DNA of 64,000 nucleotides from an uncultured Bacteroides sp. (GTDB lineage: Bacteria; Bacteroidota; Bacteroidia; Bacteroidales; Bacteroidaceae). This document shows positions 44,141-51,276 of the stretch, piece by piece. Numbering within the stretch: position 1 is the first letter of the stretch; every line of letters starts with the position of its first letter. The stretch covers positions 62,001 to 126,000 of the forward strand of contig NZ_OY780936.1 of the NCBI RefSeq assembly GCF_963675905.1, given 5' to 3'. The notes beneath the pieces are model-generated. The model had not been told where the DNA came from, ran no database searches, and was given only the letters and a program-made list of their open reading frames with translations. The position numbers were made by a program, and so were the translations under genes.

Positions 44141-44184
44141 TGAAAAATTTAGTTTAGCCTGATAGATATAATTTTGATCATATT

Positions 44185-45312
44185 ATGATAATATATAACC
44201 TCTCTTTCTTAATTGGATTGTTAATTTTTTCTTTATTTTCTTCTGTTGTATTGGAAATGATGGTTTTGCCTCGAATCATTTACATTGCTAAAAAGAAAAG
44301 TCTTTATGATTTACCCAATTCAAGAAAATCTCATGTACAACCAATTCCACGACTTGCTGGTGTTTCTTTTTTTCCTATATTGTTATTCGTTTTTTCGGTG
44401 AGCATATTAATTCTTATAAAATTTCAAGCGGATGAATCTTTAGCTTCTTTAGAACCGGCTTTGAGAAAGATGTTTGGGTTAATAGCTGGTAATATATTGC
44501 TTTTAGGAGTTGGCTTCAAAGACGATCTTGTAGGATCTCGTTATCGCCATAAAATGATTGTCCAATTTTTAGCGGCCACTCTTTTGGTATCAGGAGGACT
44601 TTATATTAATAATTTCAATGGTTTGTTTGGCTTTTGGGAAATTTCTGATTGGATAGGGATGCTATTTACAATATTTCTTATTGTGTTTATTACGAATGCA
44701 ATCAACCTTATCGATGGAGCGGATGGTTTAGCATCTGGTATATCAGGGGTTGCACTCATTTCATTTGGAATATTATTTTTCTTAAGAGGGATGTTCTTTT
44801 ATTCGTTGATATGCATAATCTTAGTTGGAATTCTGATTCCGTTTTTCTATTATAACGTATTCAATACATCAAGAAAGGTCTTTATGGGTGATACGGGATC
44901 ACTAACTTTAGGATTTTTATTAGCATATCTGGGAGTAAGCTTTGCCATGGCTGATTCTGGGCATAATTATTCTTTGTTTGATTCTCCAGTGTTAATAGCT
45001 TTATCTGCGCTATTTATTCCTGTTTTCGATGCTTTAAGAGTTATGCTGGAACGTGCTTCGGTAGGAAAATCGATGTTTTTACCTGATAGAAGACATATTT
45101 ACCATAAATTGCTTGATTTAGGGTTTTCTCATCGCAAAGTGATGGTAAGTCTTGTAGTTTGTGCAGGTTTATTAGTGTTGATTAATTTATTGCTATTACA
45201 TTTACTGAATATTAATATCATGTTTGTTATTGATATTGTCTTTTGCTTAGGATTTGTCCAGGTCTTAAACTTGATGTTGGCAAAAAAAGTAAAACTTAAG
45301 ACTAGTTTTTAG
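44185..45312 (+). CDS. WecA/TagO/MraY-like undecaprenyl-phosphate phosphoglycosyltransferase, copy 1
   Basis: 375 residues with about 11 helices. Family motifs are intact: RKSHVQPIPRLAGV near the N-terminus, NAINLIDGADGLASG (the DD-like metal/Asp region), FMGDTGSLTLGF and the cytoplasmic His motif PDRRHIYHKLLDLGFSH. It transfers a sugar-1-phosphate, probably GlcNAc or a relative, from UDP-sugar to undecaprenyl phosphate to begin O-antigen or capsule repeat units. The 9383-29543 operon lacks an initiating transferase, so this or the paralogue at 55467 could supply it. It is 36 bases from the rhamnose mutarotase-like gene. Confidence 0.92.
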   Translation: MIIYNLSFLIGLLIFSLFSSVVLEMMVLPRIIYIAKKKSLYDLPNSRKSHVQPIPRLAGVSFFPILLFVFSVSILILIKFQADESLASLEPALRKMFGLIAGNILLLGVGFKDDLVGSRYRHKMIVQFLAATLLVSGGLYINNFNGLFGFWEISDWIGMLFTIFLIVFITNAINLIDGADGLASGISGVALISFGILFFLRGMFFYSLICIILVGILIPFFYYNVFNTSRKVFMGDTGSLTLGFLLAYLGVSFAMADSGHNYSLFDSPVLIALSALFIPVFDALRVMLERASVGKSMFLPDRRHIYHKLLDLGFSHRKVMVSLVVCAGLLVLINLLLLHLLNINIMFVIDIVFCLGFVQVLNLMLAKKVKLKTSF

Positions 45313-45347
45313 AGCTCTTCATAAAGTTAATTTAAATCTGATACAAA

Positions 45348-45725
45348 ATGGAAACAAAAGAAAACGGATACAAAGTAAAGGAGTACCATCACCCAGTTAA
45401 GCGGTATTGCCAGACATTAGATCTAAAAAATGATCCGGCATTGATTGCTGAATATGTGAAACGTCATGCAAATATCTGGCCTGAAATTAAAGCTGGAATT
45501 AGTGAAGTAGGGATTCTTGAAATGCAGATATTCCTTTTAGGTACAAGACTATTTATGATTGTAGAAACTCCTTTGGATTTTGATTGGAATAGTGCAATGG
45601 CTAAGCTTGCCACTCTTCCCCGACAAGCTGAATGGGAAGAGTACATGTCAATGTTTCAGATTGCTTCTCCTGATGCTTCTTCCTCTGAAAAATGGAAATT
45701 GATGGATGAAATATTTCATTTATAA
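45348..45725 (+). CDS. rhaM: L-rhamnose mutarotase-like protein
   Basis: 125 residues, a ferredoxin-fold RhaM/DUF718 protein. The family start RYCQTLDLKNDPALIAEYVKRHANIWPEI contains the conserved His and the Y/W residues of the rhamnose mutarotase site, and LLGTRLFMIVETPLDFDW matches the central region. It interconverts alpha- and beta-anomers of L-rhamnose (or L-fucose). Rhamnose would come from rhamnogalacturonan, matching the GH28/GH105 genes at both ends of the window, or be used in the surface glycan. Starts 36 bases after the WecA-like gene. Confidence 0.88.
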   Translation: METKENGYKVKEYHHPVKRYCQTLDLKNDPALIAEYVKRHANIWPEIKAGISEVGILEMQIFLLGTRLFMIVETPLDFDWNSAMAKLATLPRQAEWEEYMSMFQIASPDASSSEKWKLMDEIFHL

Positions 45726-45930
45726 AGATTAGTCTTTTATTAGTGTATGTAGCATCCCAAACCTCACTTTATCCTCATAAGAAGTGCTTGCTCTCACTTT
45801 TTTAAGACCTTTTTGAGCATTCGGGGTAATATAATAAGCCAAGATATGCCTAGTTTATTGCTGCTGTTTCATGGTAAAGCATAACACTGCACTAAAACTG
45901 CAAAAAGATAGCTTAAAACAACTCGAAATA

Positions 45931-46050
45931 GTGAGGGTAGCCTCCAAAAGTGAGAGTGCGGTTAGGGATAAAAACGCTACCATCACCTGTTTATGTGTCA
46001 GAAAATCAAATTATTACTTTAAAAAAGTGAGGGAGTGATGGTAGCTTTTT
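45931..46050 (+). promoter_or_regulatory. Attenuator-like set of competing hairpin arms
   Basis: Three arms: A 45931-45941, B 45976-45986, C 46035-46045. B pairs perfectly with C (11/11) and almost as well with A (10/11). C is followed by TTTTTGTTTTT, so the B:C hairpin would look like a terminator and A:B like an antiterminator. A regulator is not identified, and the next gene on this strand starts only at 46713. Confidence 0.4.
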
Positions 46051-46088
46051 GTTTTTCTGTAGAACTGCAAAAAAGAAGATCGGTAAAC

Positions 46089-46230
46089 TCCGGTCGGAGT
46101 TCAGTTGAAGTCCGACCGGAGTTTGTGCAATGTCCGGTCGGAGTTTGTGCAATGTCCGGTCGGAGTTTGTGCAATGTCCGACCGGAGTTTGTGCAATGTC
46201 CGGTCGGAGTTTATCCAATCTCCGGCGTGA
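46089..46230. repeat. Seven-unit tandem repeat of exactly 22 bp with palindromic core
   Basis: Cores begin at 46089, 46111, 46133, 46155, 46177, 46199 and 46221, each exactly 22 bases apart. The core is TCCGGTCGGA or its reverse complement TCCGACCGGA, and the rest of the unit reads GTTTGTGCAATG. The middle four units are almost identical, the outer ones decayed. GC-rich compared with its surroundings. Confidence 0.9.
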
Positions 46231-46653
46231 GATTTTCAGCCATTCTGGAATAATTTTCATTCATTGATCAATGCCCCGTTATCTAATGCGCTTCCATTAT
46301 TTCAAATCCAGCATTCCTTAGTGAAACATTCCCCTACAGATTTATGGACTTAGCTCAATTTAGAGCATAGCTTAGAGGTGTGATTGATATATAATTATCT
46401 TTTTGAAAATTATTGGTGAATAATTGAACAATAGCTGGTCTATAATTTTTATTTATTGAGGTATGGATAAAATTGCTTCACTATTCTTTTATTATTTAAA
46501 ATGGAATGCATATATAGCAAATTCTCTGTTTTTACATGAGGAAGTCTAATAACTATAAGAAATACTTTATAGTAAATAAAAGCATTTACTAATGAATGGT
46601 GCTGTATTTAAAAAAAGTTTTTTTGTTTGAACCGAAAATTTAGCTGGATTTAT

Positions 46654-46661
46654 TATATTTG
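46654..46661 (+). promoter_or_regulatory. Bacteroides-type -7 box of the mannan cluster
   Basis: TATATTTG, 51 bases before the start of the CBM9-like gene. TTTG motifs lie at 46622-46625 and 46626-46629, a little further upstream than usual. Confidence 0.5.
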
Positions 46662-46712
46662 TCCTCACTTAGTTAGTGATTGAGTGTTAAAACTTAATTT
46701 TTATAATATATA

Positions 46713-47834
46713 ATGAAGATACCAACTTTTTATTCTTCAGCAAAAGGATTACTTTGCTTATCTCTGTTTATAGGATCAGTAATATGTTCGGCACAACCAT
46801 CGTTCCATGGACTTGAAAAATTGTTTAATTCTCCGGAAAGTTATGTAATAGGTTATACTCCTGTAAAACCAGTGATAGATGGAAATATAACAGATGCTGC
46901 ATGGCAAAATGCTCCATGGAGTAAATTCTTTAGAGATATTGAAGGTGATGCCAAACCTAATCCTTATTATCAGACAAGGGTTAAAATGCTTTGGGATGAT
47001 AATTATTTATATATCGCTGCATATCTTGAAGATGAACATGTTTGGGCTAATCTTCGCAATCACGATGAAATTGTTTATTATGATAATGATTTCGAGATTT
47101 TTATTGATCCAGATAATAATACACACCAATATTTTGAAATTGAAGTAAATGCACTGAATACAATCTTTGATTTGTTCCTTTCAAAACCTTATCGCAATGA
47201 TTCACGCGAACTTATTGGCTGGGATGCTGCAGGTATGCATTCGGCTGTGAAAGTTCATGGAACAATAAATAATTCAATGGATAAAGATAAGGGATGGAGT
47301 GTTGAATTTGCTATTCCTTTCAGTGCATTGTCTCTTGGCTCCGGGAAGAATATTCCTAAAGAAGGCACTTTATGGCGCATCAACTTTTCAAGAGTAGAAT
47401 GGGATACCATGATTGAGAAAGGAAAATATGTGAAGAAAACAAATGCTGATGGAAAGGTTTTGCCTGAAAATAACTGGGTATGGTCACCACAGGGTGTGAT
47501 TAATATGCATTGCCCTGAACGGTGGGGATATTTACAATTTACTAAAAAGCAGATTGAAAATGAATTTCCGGCTTTTATGTTGCCTTATGCTGAGAAGCAA
47601 AAACAGTATCTTTGGTTGGTTTACTATCGTCAGAAAGAATATCTGGAAAAAAATAAAAGATATGCATCTACATTGGATGAACTAAATGTTACTCCTGTTA
47701 GTTTTAAATTGGATAATATTGAGAATTCTCTGGAAATGGAAGCAACTGCACACCAGTTTAATGCAACTATTCGTTCATCGGGTAGCAGCGCATGGAATAT
47801 TAATGATGAAGGATTAATTCAAATCAGAAAATGA
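46713..47834 (+). CDS. Carbohydrate-binding family 9 (CBM9)-like secreted protein
   Basis: 373 residues. Signal peptide (residues 1-27, ending CSAQ). Residues ~45-270 form the CBM9-like beta-sandwich: KPVIDGNITDAAWQNAPWS, WDDNYLYIAAYLEDEHVWA, DFEIFIDPDNNTHQYFEIEVNALNTIFDLFL, ending in WGYLQF. The C-terminal ~100 residues are a helical tail seen in Bacteroidales relatives. It lacks a catalytic domain and likely binds reducing-end sugars or assists neighbouring hydrolases. Its stop overlaps the next start by four bases (ATGA-type). Confidence 0.85.
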   Translation: MKIPTFYSSAKGLLCLSLFIGSVICSAQPSFHGLEKLFNSPESYVIGYTPVKPVIDGNITDAAWQNAPWSKFFRDIEGDAKPNPYYQTRVKMLWDDNYLYIAAYLEDEHVWANLRNHDEIVYYDNDFEIFIDPDNNTHQYFEIEVNALNTIFDLFLSKPYRNDSRELIGWDAAGMHSAVKVHGTINNSMDKDKGWSVEFAIPFSALSLGSGKNIPKEGTLWRINFSRVEWDTMIEKGKYVKKTNADGKVLPENNWVWSPQGVINMHCPERWGYLQFTKKQIENEFPAFMLPYAEKQKQYLWLVYYRQKEYLEKNKRYASTLDELNVTPVSFKLDNIENSLEMEATAHQFNATIRSSGSSAWNINDEGLIQIRK

Positions 47835-48922
47835 CAAGTCGACGAAATTTTATTAAAACCAGCATCTTCGCCGGATTGTCAATGTCCGTGCTTCCAGATG
47901 TACTGAAAGCAGCAGAACTTTCGAATAGAAAGATAAAACATGGATGGAAACACTGGGTGTGGATAAATCCAAAAGAAGGAGAAGATGAGGCAGAGCTAGT
48001 AAAAAGATATAGAAAATATTACGAAGCAGGAATCCGGGGTATCCTTTTTGAAAAGGATAGCGAAATTCATTTCCGCGCGGCTAAATCTCAGAAACTGGAA
48101 ACACATCGTTGGTTGTGGACTATGAACCAAGGGGATAAGGCTCTTCTTGATCAGCATCCGGAGTGGTATGCTATAAATAGAAAAGGGGAGTCGTGTGCAG
48201 ATAAACCTCCGTATGTTGGTTATTATCGTTGGCTTTGTCCTTCAAAAGAAGAAGTACAACAACATATTCTTGATCAGGTAAATAGTATTCTTGAGAAGGA
48301 CTATGTTGATGGAATACATATGGATTATATCCGGTTTTGCGACATTATTCTTCCAGTCAACTTATGGAATAACTATAAAATAGAGCAAACCAAAGAGTTA
48401 CCTGACTATGACTATTGTTATTGCGAAACATGCAAAAGTAAGTTTAAAGAGCAGTCTGGCCAGGAACTTGATTCGATAGATTATCCCGAGGCAAGTCTTT
48501 CCTGGAGGAAGTTCAGATATAATTCAATTACAAACATTGTTAATAGCGTAGCTGAAATAGCTAAAAAGCATGGTAAAAAAGTAACGGCTGCTGTTTTTCC
48601 AACTCCTGAAGTGGCAAGAAGAAATGTGCTTCAGGATTGGGTTAACTGGAATCTGACAGGCGTTTTTCCTATGGTTTACCATGGTTTTTATAAAGAACAT
48701 GTTTCTTGGATTGGTGATGCTGTAAAAGAAGGAGTTACCGGTTTGAACTGTAAGTTCCCTTTGTATGCAGGTTTGTACCTTCCAGATTTTAAAAATGATG
48801 AAGAACTGAGAGAAGGTATAAGACATGCATTGGATAATGGAGCTGAAGGTGTCTCACTCTTTGGAGATATATCAGACAGTGTGTTAGATATATTGAAGGG
48901 TTTTTCGAAACATAAGAAATAA
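47831..48922 (+). CDS. Putative glycoside hydrolase-like protein (GHL10-type TIM barrel)
   Basis: 363 residues. N-terminal twin-arginine-like signal MTSRRNFIKTSIFAGLS. The rest is a TIM-barrel with WKHWVWINPKEGEDEAELVKRYRKYYEAGIRGILFEKD, the YVDGIHMDYIRF strand that carries the candidate catalytic Asp pair, and GNCK-type barrel strands (GVTGLNCKFPLYAGLYLPDF). Related to the GHL10/DUF family of glycosidases for which the substrate is often unknown. Overlaps the CBM9-like gene by four bases, so the two act together. Next gene (GH92) starts 14 bases later. Confidence 0.72.
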   Translation: MTSRRNFIKTSIFAGLSMSVLPDVLKAAELSNRKIKHGWKHWVWINPKEGEDEAELVKRYRKYYEAGIRGILFEKDSEIHFRAAKSQKLETHRWLWTMNQGDKALLDQHPEWYAINRKGESCADKPPYVGYYRWLCPSKEEVQQHILDQVNSILEKDYVDGIHMDYIRFCDIILPVNLWNNYKIEQTKELPDYDYCYCETCKSKFKEQSGQELDSIDYPEASLSWRKFRYNSITNIVNSVAEIAKKHGKKVTAAVFPTPEVARRNVLQDWVNWNLTGVFPMVYHGFYKEHVSWIGDAVKEGVTGLNCKFPLYAGLYLPDFKNDEELREGIRHALDNGAEGVSLFGDISDSVLDILKGFSKHKK

Positions 48923-48936
48923 TAAATATAAATAAT

Positions 48937-51225
48937 ATGAGAAATAGAAGTTTACTAAGAGGCTCAATGAAAGGACTGCTTGTTTGTTTTTTCGCTACAT
49001 CGTTAATACAGCCTTGTATTGGAAAACAAGCAAAGAAGAGTACCCGTTTGCCGAATCTTACGCAGTATGTGGATCCTTATATAGGAACCGGATTTCATGG
49101 TCATGTGTTTATGGGAGCTAATGTGCCGTTTGGAGCTGTACAGTTAGGCCCTTCAAATCTGACTCAAGGATGGGACTGGTGTTCCGGATATCATTATTCA
49201 GATTCAACTATTATAGGATTCTCACATACTCATTTGAGTGGAACCGGAATTGGAGATCTCGGTGATATCTTATTTATGCCTGTAACCGGAAAGGTTAAAA
49301 TGGCAAAAGGAAAACCGGGAGTGCCTGAAAGTGGTTATTTATCTCTTTTCTCTCACAAGCAAGAAGTTGCTCGTCCGGGATACTACTCTGTTTTGTTGAA
49401 TAGATATAATATTGGTGTAGAATTAACTACTACAAATCGTGTAGGTTTTCATAAATATGTTTATCCAAAAGCAGAAGAAGCTGGTATTATCATCAACCTT
49501 GAAAGTGGTATTGGATGGGATAACCCGATGGAAACATATATTACGGCCGAGAATGATAGTACTGTTTCCGGATATCGGTTCTCTAAAGGATGGGCAAATG
49601 ATCAGCGCATTTATTTTTATGCTCGCTTTTCAAAACCATTTAAAAGTTTCATAGTATCTGATACTACTACTGTGCAGCCTGGTCGTTCTTTGAAAGGACG
49701 CAGAGTTTTTGCCAGAGCTAATTTCAGCACTAAAGCTAACGAAGCAATCTTTGTCAAGGTTGCCATCTCTCCGGTAAGTATAGCTAATGCGAAATTAAAC
49801 ATGCAATCCGAGCTACCCGGCTGGAACTTTAAGCAAACAGTGGCCAAAGCCGATGCCGCCTGGAACAAAGAACTGAGCAAAGTAGTGATAAAAGCCGATA
49901 ATGCCGCCCGTATGCGTACTTTCTATACAGCCCTTTATCACACCATGATTGCCCCTTCTACCTTCTGTGATGTCAATAAGGACTACCGAGGTGCAGATAA
50001 GAAGATCCATGCCAATGCATCTTTCACCAATTATACCACTTTCTCATTGTGGGATACCTATCGTGCAGCACACCCACTGTTCACCCTCCTTCAACCCGAG
50101 AGAGCCGGTGACTTTGTCAATACCATGCTTGCCATCTACCAGCAACAGGGCGAACTTCCTGTGTGGCACCTGATGGGTAATGAAACCTACTGTATGGTTG
50201 GCTGCCCGGCCGTAACCGTTGTTGCAGACGCTTACCTCAAAGGCTTGAATATCGATAAGAAACTGGCCTATGAAGCAATGAAGAATACCATGATGCAGGA
50301 CGGCAGAGGACTTAAATACGTAAAGAAATACGGCTATATCCCTGCCGACAGTACCGTTGAATCAGTAGCCATGGGCATGGAATATGCCATTGCCGACTGG
50401 AGCCTTGGTCAGGTAGCCCATAAAGAAGGCTTTACAGAAGATTACAACTATTTCGATAAGCGCGGAAAATACTATAAAAACTATTTCGATGCCCAGACAG
50501 GCTTTGTCAGAGGCCGTGTAAACGATAACACCTGGAGAACTCCGTTCAATCCGTTTACCTCTATTCACCGCCAGAACGATTATACTGAAGGTAATGCCTG
50601 GCAATATACCTGGCTGGTACCTCAGGATGTGGAAGGCTTGATAAAACTCTATGGCAGCGAAAAGGCCTTTTCAAAGAAACTGGATTCCCTGTTTGTTGCC
50701 AAAGGCGACCTCGGATCTGAAGCTTCACCCGATATCAGCGGCCTGATTGGACAGTATGCACATGGAAACGAACCCAGCCACCACATAACCTATATGTATG
50801 CCTATGTGGGACAACCGTGGAAAACAGCCGATAAGGTTCGTGAGATAATGAATACACTCTATACCGATAAGTATGATGGCCTTTGCGGAAATGAAGATGT
50901 TGGTCAGATGTCAGCGTGGTATGTTTTCTCAGCCTTGGGATTCTATCCGGCTAATCCTTCCAACGGATGTTTTGTATTTGGTAGTCCGGTAGTGAACAAT
51001 GCCACCATCAATGTGGGCAATAATAAAACATTTACCATGAATGTATTGAATAACAGTACTGCGAATAAATACATTCAGAAAATTACCCTGAACGGAAAGA
51101 ACTATCCTAAATCCTATATCCAGTACAAGGATATAATGAAGAGTGGCACCCTTGTTATCGAGATGGGTAGCAAACCATCTTCCTGGGGTACAGCTCAGGA
51201 TGCCCGTCCCCATTCCGAAATGTAA
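48937..51225 (+). CDS. GH92 alpha-mannosidase
   Basis: 762 residues, full length for GH92. Signal peptide to about residue 30. Typical blocks: VDPYIGTGFHGHVFMGANVPFGAVQLGP, GFSHTHLSGTGIGDLGDILFMP, TFCDVNKDYRGAD, the GNEPSHH motif near residue 612 and CGNEDVGQMSAWYVFSALGFYP, which together hold the calcium site and the acid (Glu)/base (Asp) pair. It trims alpha-1,2 (or 1,3) mannose from high-mannose glycans or yeast mannan. The 3' two-thirds of the gene (from about 49800) is markedly richer in C-ending codons than the 5' part, a break that continues through the GH2 gene. Confidence 0.93.
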   Translation: MRNRSLLRGSMKGLLVCFFATSLIQPCIGKQAKKSTRLPNLTQYVDPYIGTGFHGHVFMGANVPFGAVQLGPSNLTQGWDWCSGYHYSDSTIIGFSHTHLSGTGIGDLGDILFMPVTGKVKMAKGKPGVPESGYLSLFSHKQEVARPGYYSVLLNRYNIGVELTTTNRVGFHKYVYPKAEEAGIIINLESGIGWDNPMETYITAENDSTVSGYRFSKGWANDQRIYFYARFSKPFKSFIVSDTTTVQPGRSLKGRRVFARANFSTKANEAIFVKVAISPVSIANAKLNMQSELPGWNFKQTVAKADAAWNKELSKVVIKADNAARMRTFYTALYHTMIAPSTFCDVNKDYRGADKKIHANASFTNYTTFSLWDTYRAAHPLFTLLQPERAGDFVNTMLAIYQQQGELPVWHLMGNETYCMVGCPAVTVVADAYLKGLNIDKKLAYEAMKNTMMQDGRGLKYVKKYGYIPADSTVESVAMGMEYAIADWSLGQVAHKEGFTEDYNYFDKRGKYYKNYFDAQTGFVRGRVNDNTWRTPFNPFTSIHRQNDYTEGNAWQYTWLVPQDVEGLIKLYGSEKAFSKKLDSLFVAKGDLGSEASPDISGLIGQYAHGNEPSHHITYMYAYVGQPWKTADKVREIMNTLYTDKYDGLCGNEDVGQMSAWYVFSALGFYPANPSNGCFVFGSPVVNNATINVGNNKTFTMNVLNNSTANKYIQKITLNGKNYPKSYIQYKDIMKSGTLVIEMGSKPSSWGTAQDARPHSEM

Positions 51226-51276
51226 GAACCGGACAGATATTAAAAAACAGCAACAGAACAAAACCGAACCATAAAT

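Larger units (their letters stand above)
45726..46712. other. 987-bp region without genes, holding hairpins and a tandem repeat
   Basis: No credible gene. The apparent open frames across 46006-46260 on both strands exist only because the 22-bp repeat has no stop in certain frames. The left part has an 11-bp inverted pair (45791-45801 with 45947-45957) and the three-arm structure at 45931-46045; the middle has the 22-bp array at 46089-46230. The right ~400 bases are very AT-rich and hold the promoter box of the next gene. Confidence 0.6.

Noticed and set aside
46089-46230. CRISPR array
   Set aside because: There are no variable spacers: whole 22-bp units repeat, and no cas genes are in the window. 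The same holds for the TGTACA array.
46006-46260. Open frames of 84 (minus) and 72 (plus) codons over the 22-bp repeat
   Set aside because: Both strands are open only because the repeat unit lacks stops in those frames; the translations are low-complexity echoes of the repeat, and no start signal or homology is seen.
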